A stretch of DNA of 64,000 nucleotides from Aselliscus stoliczkanus (Eukaryota; Chordata; Mammalia; Chiroptera; Hipposideridae), in contig CM066739.1 in the NCBI GenBank assembly GCA_033961575.1, forward strand, positions 70,990,559 to 71,054,558. Direction: 5' to 3'. Below, one piece after another: positions 1 through 12,965 of the stretch. Position 1 is the first letter of the stretch, and each line of letters begins with the position of its first letter. A model generated the notes under the pieces. The model was not told the DNA's origin and made no database searches. It saw only the letters and a list, made by a program, of their open reading frames with translations. A program made the translations under genes and the position numbers.

Positions 1-1640
1 ATTATGGCTTAGGGCTTCTGTTTCTACTTTTAACCATGTTCATTAAAGTCCTTATTGATTGAGACTTGTAGTTATATGCTTGTAAGCCCAAGAGAGTACA
101 AAAGAAAATTAAGTTCTTGCTTAAGTCTAATATGTTATTGTCTGCGATAAACAAGTTCATGTGATCTTCTTGGGGAAGATCAGATGCCTCAATGCAAGAC
201 AAAAAAAACAAGAAAGAAAGGAAAAAGCGAGGCTATAGAGAGCAGAAGGACTTTGATCACTGGACTATCAGAGACAAGGCAAGGTCTCAGTGGAATTATT
301 TGGGTCTTGATTTTGATTTAGAAAGTTAAGGGACCAATTCAAACCCAGCCAAATTTAACCCCTTTGATCCAGGGTCATCTTCCTTAGTCTGGAAAAAGGG
401 CATTATAATAATGACTCCTTTGGGAAATTAGACTTCAATAATTTGGCAACATTTCCTGAATGGTCATTATTTCATGCCTCTATAGTTTACATATCTATCT
501 GCAAATTCAAATTGGATATTAACATGTGGAATAAAATTTTAAGGTAACTTCCTTGTCTCAGAGAGTTACCTATAAAAATGAAGCTAATTCTCCTCACATT
601 CCATCCCCAACAAGCACACACACATACATGCATGTACACACACATACACCCCTTATTGTCACCAGTTCTATTATTACAGCCAGATCCAACCATGCCCCAA
701 GGGGCCAACAAAATAATCAACCCTATAACAAAGAATTATACACTCAAAACAATTCAGAACATTGTTTGCTTGTATTGGCCAAACTCTAGGGAAAGGTACA
801 AGAATGTATTTTGAGAAATTCGGCCAAGGAAAAAAAGAAGGTAGCTGTATACTGGAGCTAAATGTATCAACACGAAGACACTTCACAGAAATCCTGGATT
901 TGAGGTCCTTGCTTAATAGCTGGGAGTGGTTCTAACAGTGTGCTCAGCTGGTGCACAGAAATCTGGACTCAGTGTTGGACCACACAAAGCAAAGCTGACA
1001 TGCCAAGAATTCCTCAGGGTTAAGTAGTGAATTGGACTTGAAGACTTTGGCAGACAGGATGCTCAAGGGCATTCATCATATGACCCATGCCCACATGCCC
1101 ACTCACTCTCAGGCTATGTGTCCCAGAAGGCACTCCCTTCACAGAGTCCTTTGAGGACAGTGCCAATATCTATGACAAGCTTTTTAGTCACTGATGTGCA
1201 TAAGTAAGGGATCCCATTGCAAGATACCATACTGAAATGGGCTTCTGATTTCGATGGGGTTTGAAGGGCCCTGGAGTAGCAAAAGCCTTAATCTCCAGCA
1301 GCAGAGGAGGGTGGCTTCCCTAGTAGGTATACCAAGGCGAGCCCTTGAAATGGTCCAGCTCCCTGGCAGTGACCAGGAAGTCCTTCCTAAGCACAGAGTG
1401 CAGGGAAGTTCACTGAGATGCTACTAGATTTTTTTTCTTACTGAAAAATGTTTGAAACAAAGGTCTTAAGTGACAATACAACTGTAAATGGAGTTCAGAC
1501 CTGGTAATGGAGTCCAGACATGGTAATCTCAGTAAATCTTCCAACACATATTGAGGTTTGTTTTTCGTTTTTCCCCAGCTGCTGAGCCAAGAGCTGAAAT
1601 GAATATCTTCAGGAACTAAAAGCCTCTCTACCCTGGCTCA
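1..1640. other. No gene seen; unassigned AT-rich DNA
   Basis: I see no convincing exon, young transposon or RNA gene here. A short CA-rich patch lies at about 605-650. Possible very old repeat debris cannot be assigned by eye. Confidence 0.4.
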
Positions 1641-1761
1641 CTAGCCCATGGCAATAAGGGATAAGATGGAAGAAAAGAAGTAAAAGTTTGTTTCTCCTCC
1701 TCCTTACCAAAACGATGAATCAAAAACTTAAAGAACCAAGAACTAAGAACCAAGAAGAGAC

Positions 1762-1808
1762 AGGCATCTACTTCCTGGGGGACAGGAAAAGAATATGGCT
1801 AGAAGCTA
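1762..1808 (+). repeat. Direct-repeat partner 1 flanking the pol remnant
   Basis: About 45 bp beginning aggcatctacttcctggggg, matched at 3518-3562 with a few substitutions and a one-base gap. The two copies lie on either side of the retroviral pol remnant and a SINE. They might be relics of the same retroviral unit, or unrelated local duplication. Confidence 0.5.
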
Positions 1809-1955
1809 ATTACTTCCCTGGGGGATATTGTAGAGGTTAATGTTATCTTCGAAGATTGAAAGACACATGAGTGGTGAGCCTATACATCCCCATCGAACTC
1901 TTTCTTTCAGCCAGTGCAGAAGATAGACAGGTCTTATTAAAAACAGGAGGGGCTT

Positions 1956-2072
1956 GGGCCGACAGAGTGGCGTGGTGGTTAAGCGCTGGCTTGGGAAGCC
2001 AGCGACCCCAGTTCAGGTCCCACATATGAGGGCCAGTGACACTGCCCTCAAAAAATATAAAAGAAAAAGAAA
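1956..2072 (+). mobile_element. Short tRNA-derived SINE (bat-type head)
   Basis: The head has A- and B-box-like segments (gtggcgtggtggttaagcgc and gttcaggtccc), ends at gacactgccctc, and has an A-rich tail. It is bracketed by a perfect 14-bp target-site duplication, aaaaacaggagggg (1939-1952 and 2073-2086), typical of L1-driven retroposition. It sits just upstream of the retroviral pol remnant, so it inserted later. Confidence 0.92.
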
Positions 2073-2159
2073 AAAAACAGGAGGGGATTCCAAAAAGCTG
2101 AATCACAGGATGAAAAAGAGGACTTGTTTTAGAAGTTGTCTCCTCACAGGAGCAAAGCC

Positions 2160-3070
2160 ATAGTGGTCTGGCGCCTGGAAAGCAGCTCTGACTCTGGCAA
2201 GTGCTTCTGCTGCGTCCCAATATAGAGATGACGCTCGGAGTCCATTTCTGTCACTTGGCAAGAGGGCAGGGCACCTGAACATCCTTGCCCCAGCCTTAGA
2301 TCATCAGCTCTCTGCTCTGCACCATGACTGAGTCTACCGAACATGAACTGCCTTCCCATCAAGCTGGGTTAGTATGTTGATGACATCATCTTAGGCCGAT
2401 AGGACCTGGAGAACAGGAAATCGTTTGTATTCTCAAAGCCTGAGACAGTGCTATAGGTGCTGAAGAGCAGGGAACAAGTCCTATAGGATTAAGGAGGCCT
2501 GACCTCTCAGTGAAGAAGACAAGTCAGGGGTCAGTGGTTGTAGGTGTGATAGATATCCCCTCTGAAGGAAAAGACAAGTTCCTCACCCCGCCAATCAGAA
2601 AAGAGGCACGGTATCCTGTGTGTCTCTTCAAATACTGAAGGCAAAAAAAGTCCCATTGTGGGAGATGCTCTGATACATTTATCAAGAGACCTGACAGCTA
2701 CCTTGAGTGACGCCAACAGCAAGGCAATGCTCTCTGGCTGCATAGACAGTAGAGCCAAGAGTTCTGCCATCAACCTTGTTACCCAAAGATGTCAAAGGGA
2801 ACTCAAAGGGTCTCAGATAAATCAGGGGGTTGTATGGAGACTGCCATGAACTCCTCGAGGAGAATCATAGAGGAGGCCCCTAGAGTTCTAATGGAAGGCC
2901 TTCTTTAGAAGCTCATGGCTTGCCATTAAGCCCAGGTCCAGAGGACATGAGTTAACAATAGGACACAGGTGACCATGGGCTGTGAGCTGTATGTTTGACT
3001 TGGGGGACATAAATTCTAGCACATCCATCTTCAAGTGCAAATGGTATACAGGGAACTGGACCCCAACAAG
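2160..3070 (+). pseudogene. Decayed endogenous retrovirus pol remnant (class I type)
   Basis: Several stop- and frameshift-broken segments resemble reverse transcriptase through RNase H of gammaretrovirus-like (class I) endogenous retroviruses. The RT active-site motif Tyr-Val-Asp-Asp is readable at 2373-2384, directly after an in-frame TAG. From about 2597 onward a different frame carries the connection region, and the same frame near 2909-2980 resembles the start of RNase H, again with stops. No long open frame survives, so it cannot encode a working enzyme. The assignment rests on remembered family motifs, and the borders are soft because no clear paired LTRs are seen. Confidence 0.6.
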
Positions 3071-3517
3071 TCCAAAAGACACAATGAAGCCCTCTGAACA
3101 GGTTGCTTATACTTCCTTCTGTTGCTCTGGTTCTTTTCAACCCTCTCAGTAAGAGTGTACCAAACAACATTTCCTCTGAACAGTAAACACACTTTATAGT
3201 AAAAGGAGTAAGGCCGTAAGCTGGTGCCTATGGGTGTCCCTGGTTTTATCATATTCCATGTCATGCAAAAGACATTACACCATCAGTCTATTAGAGACAT
3301 GGCTGAAGTGCCCAAAAAGATTCAATGTTTGCAAACTTGGAAAGTTACTGTGGAAGAGACAGTATATGCCTGAAATAGAAGCAAATTTGCAGAATGTAAC
3401 AAATGGTTCCACTGAATTGAAAGCTGACAGTTTCAGGCATCTCCTAACAATGTGCAAAAATAAGGGAAATGATATTATAGTACTAGTGATTACTTCTGAC
3501 CAGCAAAAAGAATGGGC

Positions 3518-3562
3518 AGGTATCTACTTCCTGGGGGATGGAAAAGAATACGGCTACAAGCC
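3518..3562 (+). repeat. Direct-repeat partner 2 flanking the pol remnant
   Basis: Begins aggtatctacttcctggggg and matches 1762-1808. It lies inside a stretch open on the plus strand from 3234 to 3701 that has no recognisable product and no ATG at its 5' end. Just after it, at about 3615-3670, the sequence looks like the start of an L2/MIR-type repeat. Confidence 0.5.
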
Positions 3563-4038
3563 AGATCATCTCTCGTGGAATCTCCTTGGTAGAGTCATGT
3601 TCAGGGGAAACATGAATTCATTAACCTACTCTGTGCCAGGCACTGTAATAGGCATTTTGAATACAGAAGTTAAAAAACAGACAAGGTTAGGATCGTCCTG
3701 ACCCCCAAACACCTGAGACAAGGGATTTTCAAAAGAGTTGTGAAAAAGACAAGTCATAAATTCTAACCACAGCCTCTCAACCAGTTACACAAACTTTTTC
3801 CTCTCTTTTTCACTCTCTTTGTCCCATTATTGTATACAAGTTTTATTGGAGATTGTCAACTTAAAAAGTTAGTTCAGATACAGATGGCAAAATATCAAGA
3901 TGGGATGAAAGTATACTTCGAAGAAAAATGGATATCCTCAGAGATATTGAAACATGCAACATATGACGTGACTGGCTCAACCAGTCTCCTACCTGGGCCT
4001 ATGAAATTTAAAGAAGTGATATCAAGGTGTAGAAACAG

Positions 4039-4438
4039 GAGCTGGCTGTTTTGAGCCCCTTTTTGGTTAAGAGTGTGAACTCTGAGCAACAAGGTCACTG
4101 ATTTGATTCCCACATGGGCCAGTGAGCTGCGCCCAAGCTGAGCTGCCACAGGTGGCAGGATGGCTCAGCTGGTGAGAGCATGTGCTCTTAACAACAAGGT
4201 TTCCGGTTGGACTCCCACATGGGATGGTGGGCTATGTCCATCCACAACTAAGATTGAACACGGCATCTTGAGGTGAACGGCAGCATGAGCTGCTGCTGGG
4301 TGGCCGGATGGCGAATGGACTTGGAGCTGAGCTTGCTGCGCCCTCCACAACTAAGACTGAAGGACAACTTGGCTGTTCTTCCCCTCCCCCAATTCCCCAA
4401 CACTGTTCCCCTTCCCCAATTCCCCAATTAAAGAAAAA
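4039..4438 (+). mobile_element. Dimeric tRNA-derived SINE, about 400 bp
   Basis: Two tRNA-like monomers are visible, each ending in a B-box-like segment (gatttgattccc near 4108, gttggactccc near 4205). They are followed by a unique tail with repeated ccccttccccaattcccc and a short A-rich end. An 11-bp target-site duplication, tgtagaaacag, lies at 4028-4038 and 4439-4449. It is the same family as the element at 28733. Confidence 0.88.
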
Positions 4439-5269
4439 TGTAGAAACAGTTTAGAAAGTATACATAATAGCAAAATCATCACTAAACCAAAAGCATGCCC
4501 ACCCACAAAAGCCAGCCACGGACCCTAACCAGGCTATTCATGTAGGTTGACCTTGGCAATGGTTCCAACTCTTTCCCCTCTATTTTCTGTGCTTGTTTCT
4601 CCAGCCGTCCATCAATCTTTACAATGCATTTGCCTTTTAGCCGAGGTTTCGACTGTTTACAACTAGGGTCCTGAATGGATGGATATACTGCCACCTGCCC
4701 CCTTGTTCACATCCTTCTGGTGAGCCCACTGGATTATGCCATACCCTCCATTCTTGTCCCCCACCTTCAGCCTCTCTCTATTCTAAGCTCCCTGACCAGA
4801 CATTCAAATCAGAGTACTCCGACTAAGTCTAGACTCTGATCATGTCATTTCACTGTTCAAAATCTTAATGACCATCTCCCGTCACCCCTCACCTCTACCA
4901 CCACCTATAGCATTCACCTGCTGAATTAAGTTATATCCTCTCATCATGGATGAGTTTTCTGGCATTATGCCCACTCTGCCTCTGTGTTTCTGTAGAGCTG
5001 TATGACTTCCTGTTTTCCCAGCACAGGCCATGATCTATGGCAGTATACCTCTGCTCACCCTGTTCTCTCCACCTATAACATTACATCTTCACCTGTCAAA
5101 ATTCTATCCTCAAGTGCCACCTCCTACACAACGTCTTTCAAATCTACCCAACAAAGATAATCTCTCCCTTCTTTTGAATGTTTCAGAGTACATCATGTTT
5201 TCTCTATTACATCAGCCATAGCATTCTGCATTATAGTTATTTGTGGACTTTTCTTCTCATTGTATCATA

Positions 5270-5402
5270 CCAGGGGTGCCAAAAAATGTATATACATGAC
5301 TTGTATTCATCTTTTGTTATCGGTATATATTGAGTATTACAATTTTAATACAGTTTTTTTTTCTTTCTTAAGATGTGTATACATTTTTTTTGGCACCCTC
5401 TG
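5270..5402. mobile_element. MITE copy 1, mariner-type (TA target sites)
   Basis: The terminal inverted repeats pair ggggtgccaaaaaatgtata at the left with the reverse complement of tgtatacattttttttggca at the right. The element is flanked by TA dinucleotides (5268-5269 and 5403-5404). It has no coding capacity and the interior is T-rich. It is the same family as 55396-55600 and 61845-61974. The TA sites and length suggest a Tc1/mariner-driven nonautonomous element. Confidence 0.8.
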
Positions 5403-5404
5403 TA

Positions 5405-6580
5405 GAAATAGCTCAGACATTTTTCTTTGTTGATTCTGGAGCACCTGGTAGGTATCCCCAAAATATGACTGCATTAGATTGGTAGACGAATTCAGCATAT
5501 TTACACATCAGCCTCCAACCCATGAGATAATACATGTTCTGCGCAAAGGAAAGAAGTTAAATCACCTGTTCCCAATTGGCAAATGCGTTTACTTGAAACC
5601 AAGTTCCACTGCCTTCCAGTGTAGCTTCTTGTGCTACAGAAATTGGAAAACAGGTGCCTGTGGACAACAACTCAGCCAGAGGTTTGGGACTTCCCAGATT
5701 CTACTGTATTACAGCTAGGGCTCCTCATGTGACTTGGGAGCCAAGAAAGCAAACACAACCACACTACAGTTGGAAGTGAACATAAGCGATGGAGATGGTG
5801 CATCACCCAGGGAAACTGGCCAGAGACCTGCCTCCCTGGCATAACAATGTCTTTTATATGCTCAAGTCTGGAAGACTCCAAATATGGCCAGTGCCATGTG
5901 CCATTTGAATGTTCTTTTTCTTTCTTCCAGTTCAATGTTTTAATGTCTACCATAGGCTAGTACCTTTTGCTTGTAGTTTTTCACTTTGCATTTCCTAAAA
6001 AGTGCACATGAGCCAGCTATTAAAAGAAATCATTACTTGTTTTTCTGGAATCTGAAATGAAATTTTTGATTAAATGTCTTTGACTTATTTTATAACACAT
6101 CACACTGAAGTATTGTCCCTAGATACTAAGACGACTGAATTTTAAATTGTGGGCTTCATAACAGATGTCAAATATCTGCAATCATTTTTATATGAATTAA
6201 ATCCCTTCTGTGTATCATGCAGAAATTCTCGTCATTATTAGAGGCTAACTGATTTAATTGCTTAGCAATATGTAAAAGCTCTTTTGTTATTTATCTTTCC
6301 TAATCTTTAATTTTCCTACTCTTTATCCTTCACTGAGAGTATTCTGTCGTTTTTATTATGCTATATGCTCTTACTTCTTCATATTTTGTAGTAAATATGG
6401 TAGGATAGAAAGTAATCATACCATCAAATTTACTGGCATAAAACCATGGTGATGCATTCATGCCTGCCTAGAAAATACTGGCTGTACCCATCCTTCCAAA
6501 CCAAAGCACATTAATACTGCATTGCAGACACTGTCCATGAAGGAGACTTGAACTTGTGTCACACAACATGCTCTCAGCTT
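5405..6580. other. No gene seen; unassigned DNA
   Basis: A minus-strand open frame at 5672-5953 (93 codons) has no splice signals or recognisable domain, and I do not call it a gene. The rest is AT-rich without a readable repeat. Confidence 0.35.
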
Positions 6581-6581
6581 C

Positions 6582-6645
6582 CCAAAACTTAAAGGCTTCA
6601 TCTTAAATTTCTTCCAAAACTTCAAGGCTTCATCTTAAATTTCTA
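6582..6645 (+). repeat. 32-bp tandem duplication
   Basis: Two adjacent 32-bp units begin ccaaaacttaaaggcttcat and ccaaaacttcaaggcttcat, differing at two positions. This is a local duplication with no evident function. Confidence 0.85.
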
Positions 6646-6999
6646 TCCATATCAGATCATACATCAAACATACTGCCTAAATAGCAAAATATAACAACAG
6701 CTCACAGGCTTTTGAAGCCAGCAAAAAACTTTTGCAAAGTTGCTGCTGCTCTGTGGCCTTATTCTGACCAATGTGTCAGGCAGATGTGCCTCTGTATGCC
6801 TCTCTCAAAACAGTTTGCAGCCCCTGCATGGCTCTCTCCCCGGTGCTAATAGTCTTAATTTATAGTGCTTATCATTCAAGAAATGCAAAGCCCTTCCTTT
6901 TCATAAACTATTGTTTCCTTTCATAAACTAAAATGGTTACAATATTTCTATTGAGCATCTTGACAATGTATCAAGTCTTCACCTTATGTAAAAGCCTTC

Positions 7000-7310
7000 A
7001 AAAAATTCTGTTCACCCTTTTACCCAAAATTGCCACTTCTAAAAATTTATCCTAAGAAAAAATTACCCTGAAAGGTGGCATTGGACTTGTGCATCATTTT
7101 CATGCAACATTATTTACAATCTTAAAAAACTAGGATGAACCTAAATGTCTAGCAATAAAAGATAGGCTAAGAAAACTGTGGTATACTTTGTTATGTGATG
7201 GATACTGAGCATCTATTAAATACCATATTCTAGAAAAATATTTGTTACCATGGTAAAAAGTCACACTATATTGCTAAGTGAAAAAATATAAGGTCATTCA
7301 AGTATTATTA
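7000..7310 (+). mobile_element. Old L1 fragment
   Basis: Phrases typical of the end of L1 ORF2 and the start of its 3' region are readable (tatttacaatcttaaaaaactagg, then a 'clone' of the usual aaatgtctagcaataaaag pattern). It is heavily decayed, and the borders are approximate. Confidence 0.45.
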
Positions 7311-8289
7311 ATAGTTTGTTTAAATATGTATCAAGAAGAGGGGTGGATTGATACAAAGCCACCACACTTCAACCCCTACCTTTGCACCAGCCCTTCCAAG
7401 GTCAGGCATGTCCTTTTTCACGAAGAAATGAAAAGCTTCAGCCACTGCCCCAGACTGGAGGTCACTCTCTCTACTCCAGTGGTCATCTGGAGGGTCAAGA
7501 GCTGGCCGACTGCCAGACCTACCTCCACATTCACCAAGCCTAACAAGAACATACCTTGGTGAATCTTCTACAACATTCAGAGTCTGTCTTTGTCCCAAGT
7601 GGAAGGGTGTGAATGAACCACTGCCCAGTTTCCAGCTCAGGGGACCACTTTGACCCCAGACTCATGGATCCTTCCAATCCTCAAAACTAGAAAGCCTTTG
7701 TGAGAGGAAGGCTTGCTCCCTATCCTTCCCCCAATCTACAGCACAGGAAGTTACAGATAAGACAATATCAATAAGGAGTGTAAGGCTAAAAAAAAAATAA
7801 GACTTTTAAAGTATCAAAAATAACACATGAATTTTGATCAACTATGTGAGACAGAAGACTGAATTGTCTTTCTAGTTTCTATATCGAAAATGGTATAACA
7901 AAATCATTGTCTTACAAAGAAGCAATCAATAAGTATTCAACCCAAAATACAGGGGATCAAACAGTAAAATACTAAAAACAATAATTTGTTATTTTTCTGG
8001 ATTGTATGACATTTATGGTAGTTTTCAACTTTATATAATTTGTAATTTTCGTGATTTCCTTTACCATTCATATATATAAATATTCTCTTTTGACTCAGTT
8101 TTGTATTTATAATTTTGTCGGGTTTTTTTTTCTTTTCTTAAAAAAGGTCCTTTAAAATGTAAATGTTTGGGCCTCAGAAAAGTTCTAGATTTATTCCTGA
8201 AGTAGAAAAAGTCCTGTAAGGACCAAAATACACCATGATATGGGTAATGTGGAAACCAGTGAGATTGTGGTGAATTATTGTTGTGTCTT

Positions 8290-8400
8290 GGGTTTTTTTT
8301 CTTCTGATTTTCCATGTTTTTCTAAGTTTTCTACACTAACCATGTATGACTGCATAATTTTTAAAAATTTATAATAAAAAATGTGTAGCAAACTGCAATG
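8290..8400 (+). mobile_element. Possible L1 3'-end fragment
   Basis: The stretch with ttttctacactaaccatgta followed by AT-rich tail sequence resembles the terminal part of old mammalian L1 elements. The call is weak and based on pattern only. Confidence 0.35.
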
Positions 8401-11400
8401 ATTTTTATGTACTAACAACCAACCATACATGTTATATCTTAACCAACCTCCCAGGCTCAATTTAAAACATAATTTAAAAAATAATCACCACTGCATAAAC
8501 TCTTTCAGTCTGGGCACATAATAAAACTGCCTTACATGCATTAAGCATTCAGGAACTGAGTAAACAATATTGAAAATAAAACTTTTAAAAAATATAGTCT
8601 TTTATATTTAACTGAGAGAAGTGTCTTGTTATTGACATTTTTATCTTTATCGCTTGTTGAATTACCTAAAATTAGCCTATGAATTAACCCGCCCACAGAT
8701 TAATTAAAAACTATTCTCAGAAAATATCAAATGGCAACCAAACCAATGCCCAAGAAATGATTAATCGCCTCTCACAGTTACTAACCCTCCTCTAGGTGTG
8801 AAAGCATACAAAATAATTAAACCGAGATATGCACCTGCTCTGTAGAGCTTATAATGTAATTGAAGAAATAAGATCTGTACAATGACATGAGTCATGAATA
8901 AAACTAATATCCATTACTTCTTGGGTAAAAGCACCTGCTAGAGACATTGAGAGAATAAGACAGGATTTATTAAGATTTTGATTGGGTAGTACTGACAAAC
9001 TTGGGGAGGATTTGAAGAAGGGAATTATCAAAGTATGTAGATATCCTGAACAAGGCCTCATAGGATAGGGGCAAAATAGGACTGGGGGAGGCCTTCCATG
9101 CTACATAAATATATATATTTTTAAAGCCACAAGACAGGCTGGGCACAGCAGGGTTAAAAAGTAGGCAGGAGACTGACCTGATGGAAGAAACTAGTATTTG
9201 TTGAGCAGTGAAGATTCATATTGCTGGTTTTTTAATGAAGACTACATAGTGATATTTGAAAAACTCATCCCTGCCACAGAATTTAAAACTGATAAAGTCA
9301 GTGACATAAGCATATTCTAATTGGGGAGGTGTACTTGGTGAGAAAACAAAAACTACAAATTATTTATAACAAGTCACCCAAGTCTAGTTTAGATAACCAA
9401 GATTTACTTGTATAACTAACTTTCTCTTATTCAAACCTAAAACCATGGACATATATTTAAAATACATTGATTTCCTTTATTTATTAGCAAATGTCAATAA
9501 TTGAACCAGAACCATTTCTGTGTTTGTGTAGTTATGGATAGATTAAGAAATCAAGTTTATAATAATCTATTTAATAGTCCTTGATACACTGTAGCCAAGT
9601 GAAGTTTTCCTTAATAGTGAAAGGGAATTATTTTTCACATGCCCATCGGAGAATCTATGAAATGCTTCCAAAAATTATGGCAGTTAATTCATTTTCTGGT
9701 AGAAAGAGAACATTTGTTCTCCTGGTCAAGAGTTTCAGGAGATAATCTAATATTAGAGAATTTCAGCAAAGAAAGAATTTATGGTTTAGAAACCAGAATT
9801 TATTAAATATTCTGAGTACTCATTCTGGTTCATACATGTAGATGAGACTTTGACCCACTGAACTATTTGTTCATGTCACACACTGTGAATCTCTCATAGG
9901 ATTTTTAAAGACCACCAGAATGGAGTATAACATGTAAGAAAATGAAAATATATGTTGAAAATAAAAAGAAGAGTATGAAAATGAACAACAGCATCCTGTT
10001 AGATTCTCTCATTCCTAAATAAAGGAAGAATCCTTGTTAGATCAAACAGCTCAATAAACAAAGCATTGGCATATTAAAAGTATAGAACCTCTTATCTTAA
10101 ATTTCTCACAAACAGATTTATAAACATCAGATCGAGTGACCCAAATCTCATCAAAACAAATGGGCCTAGAGGGTACAAAGAGGTCATAGCTACAGTAATA
10201 TCCATACCAGGTTCACTGTAGTCGTAGCACCAGACCCAGTTCCTCTAGGTTAATGAGTCTTTGGAGTTATTTTCACAGGCACCCGAATGGCCATGACTGA
10301 CACCACCCTTCCTGATGCTCCCATTCTCAAGAAGTCCTGGTACCAAGCTGGTGGCCCCAGCCATAATCCTCTTCCATTCTCACTTTTTCTGGGCTAAACT
10401 GGAGGAAATCCACTTGTGTTACAACCTATTACCAACTTGGCAAATTCACTCAATTTCTTAAATACTTAACGGTGCATATTTTACTTTATCCATTTATTTT
10501 ATTTCCTTTTAACTTCTTATTCAACCCCTCCCCCTAGGACATTGGCAAAGCTCCCTTGGGAGGCAGGGCCAGATGCTAATCTGTGTGACACCATTAGCCA
10601 GGTGTTTATGGCTGGCTGAGCTGGGCCCAAACATGATGAACAAAGACAGGCCTCACTTCTCTGCTTGTCCTCAATTTCGCATCTTGGCCCTACTCAGTAT
10701 TTATCTGCAACAGTAACTTTACAGGGTCAAGAAAAGCGTTGAGGACAGAGCAGAGGTCTGGAGTGGAAGGTATAGTTTATATTCCCCCTCAGGTCTCTTA
10801 AACTTTGCTGGAGCCCCTGGCACAGGCGATAGGAGGAGACAAATGGTAACCAGGCCCAGAAAGCTGGCCTGGGTGACATCTTGGCTCTTCCATGTTTTCA
10901 TCTGTAAAAAGGGATTGTTGTGCTGATTAGGTTTTTATTTTAAAGTCTGACATATAGTTAGCTCTCTATAAATATTTTTATCATAGAAAAATTAGGTTTG
11001 AGAAATTTTTTCTTTGTTTTGCCTACTTTCTAAGAAAAATGTGAAAACTGAAAAAATATCTATAGACCTTCTCATGAGATAGAACATTGCCTTTCTAAGG
11101 TACATACATAATTGAAAAACCTGTGTGAACAATGTCACAGAAGAAAATCCTCAGCTCTTGCCTCCCAAAACCTGTGTCATAAAAAGTTAATGGTTTCTGC
11201 CTTAGGAAAGGAAAGTCCTTTGCAAAGTCGAGAAGTTTTTTTTGCTTGAGTAAAGAAAATGAAAGAAAAAATACAAAGGAAAAGGGGATATTATTATTGG
11301 GATTACTGTTCCCAATAGCTCAGATTATCACATGTAGACTCCAAGCAAAACATTTTGGGGACAGCTCAACTTTTCAACATCAGCTCTTGGAAATCATTAA

Positions 11401-12555
11401 AAAGTAAACTGCAGTACTAGAAGATGTTGACTTAGGACAGTATCTACAAAGTGCTGTTTAATGCTTCCAACAGATATTCACAACCATGACACAATGTGAG
11501 AAGAGAAGCGATTTCTCAGATTCATAAAAGAATCTCAAAACTTTGAAAATGGCAACCAGCCCTCAACTTGCAACATATAATCGCTAATGAATAGGAGTTT
11601 TGTCATTTTCTGACCCCTGTAAAGAGTCAAAAATAAACTCTCTTGGCTATGCAATAAAGGATGTTATAATCTGATTTATTTATATCTAGTTTCACCTGAA
11701 GGATTCTACTCCTGTTGTGCTTAAATTTCTCTTCTAAGAGGCATGCATTTAGAATGAAAAAAAAAGCTTTCAGTTTCTCTCTAGCACACCAATTAAAACT
11801 TCCACACTTAGTGGGAGGTGGTGGTTTGAGCCTTGAGGGTTGTAGGGAAGACATTAAGGCAAATTTTAAAATTTGGCGTTTTATTTGCCTTATTGTCCAA
11901 GCCTCACTTATTGGTTAATTGCTTCTTATTTTAGTAATTATTGTTCTCACAAAGCATACACTTGTAGGAATATCTGTTACACTTAACCATGAATTTATTC
12001 TAACCCCTTTTCCATATTCTAAAAATGAGCATTTGTTCACTGAAATGGGTTACTTTTATAGCACTTCGGCACAAGACTAGAAATTAAGCACCTAGATATT
12101 TTTTCAAGGATAGTTTGAGAAACAATCATCTACCCTACAGCAAAGAAAAAACGGTTTGGTGGTCAAATAAGAGTGGAAAATGCTACAACTTATACTATAT
12201 TCATGGCACATTAGAAGGTATGAGAAGTACTGCTTAAAGAACACTTAACTGCTTTTAATTTAGCTCTTGTAAATTTTTTCTTTACTACAAAACCCTTTTC
12301 ACAGAGAATATCTATAAAAATCCTAAATATTGATCATTTGGGGCCTGCCCACTTGGCAATGCTGGAGTAAAGAACAGTCAGGCAGAGGTTGTGTAGGTGA
12401 CATTGCAAAGCCCTCCTAGGATGTGACCTAGGATTCTTTGTCTTATGGTTTCTCAGGATTTCTCAAGAAGGAGCATAGTTTTATGTTATTCTGTAGTGAA
12501 CTTTCTGGATCATGAAATCATTCTAAGCAACAGTTCATTTGTATTCTGTATCTAT
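8400..12555. other. Long AT-rich stretch without a recognisable gene
   Basis: I find no supported exon or young transposon. A MIR-like 3' segment lies at about 10840-10975 (catctgtaaaaagggattgt). Small open frames near 8849, 10719 and 11627 lack splice context and are treated as chance. Confidence 0.35.
10840..10975 (+). mobile_element. MIR fragment
   Basis: The segment ttcatctgtaaaaagggatt followed by attgttgtgctgattaggtt matches the well-known 3' half of MIR SINEs. It is old and truncated. Confidence 0.5.
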
Positions 12556-12559
12556 TTCA

Positions 12560-12765
12560 AACAAATCCTATAGTAAGCTCATCCTAAGTGTTACATTATT
12601 ACAACCACCATGCGTGGGTAGCACTATTATTATTTCATTTTGAAATGAGCAAACTGGGTTCAGAGAGGTTAATTTACTTGTATAAGGTCCGGTTGTTCTC
12701 CAGGGGCAGAACCAAAGCCTGTCCATTTCAAAAGTCAGCACATTTTCTAATACTTTAGAATGAAG
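12560..12765 (+). mobile_element. MIR element
   Basis: Contains the MIR progression: attattatttcattttgaaa, then actgggttcagagaggttaa, then a sentence-like 'tataaggtc...cagaaccaaagcctgt'. The order is as in full-length MIR on the plus strand. It is ancient, with no target-site duplication. Confidence 0.7.
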
Positions 12766-12779
12766 AATGAATATTAATA

Positions 12780-12965
12780 TTTTGAGAACTTGTTATGAAC
12801 CTGTGTCCAGCCCTAGGGACTCAATATTCAGCAAAACATGCAGAAGATTTTTGCCATTAAGGAACCTGGAAGCCAAAGGGTGAGACCAACAGTAATCAAA
12901 TAATCATGAATATGAACAAGGCAATGTGTTAGTGATTCAAGGAATTATAGAGACGATGCACTCCC
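12780..12965 (+). mobile_element. L2 3' fragment
   Basis: The 'ccagccctagggactcaata ... aaaacatgcagaagattt ... attaaggaacctgg' pattern corresponds to the L2 3' end (storage-of-balance motif: gggatacagcagtgaacaa in the consensus). Decayed. Confidence 0.5.

Noticed and set aside
3234..3701. 155-codon plus-strand open frame
   Set aside because: Does not begin with ATG, overlaps a direct repeat and an L2/MIR-like start, and has no recognisable product.
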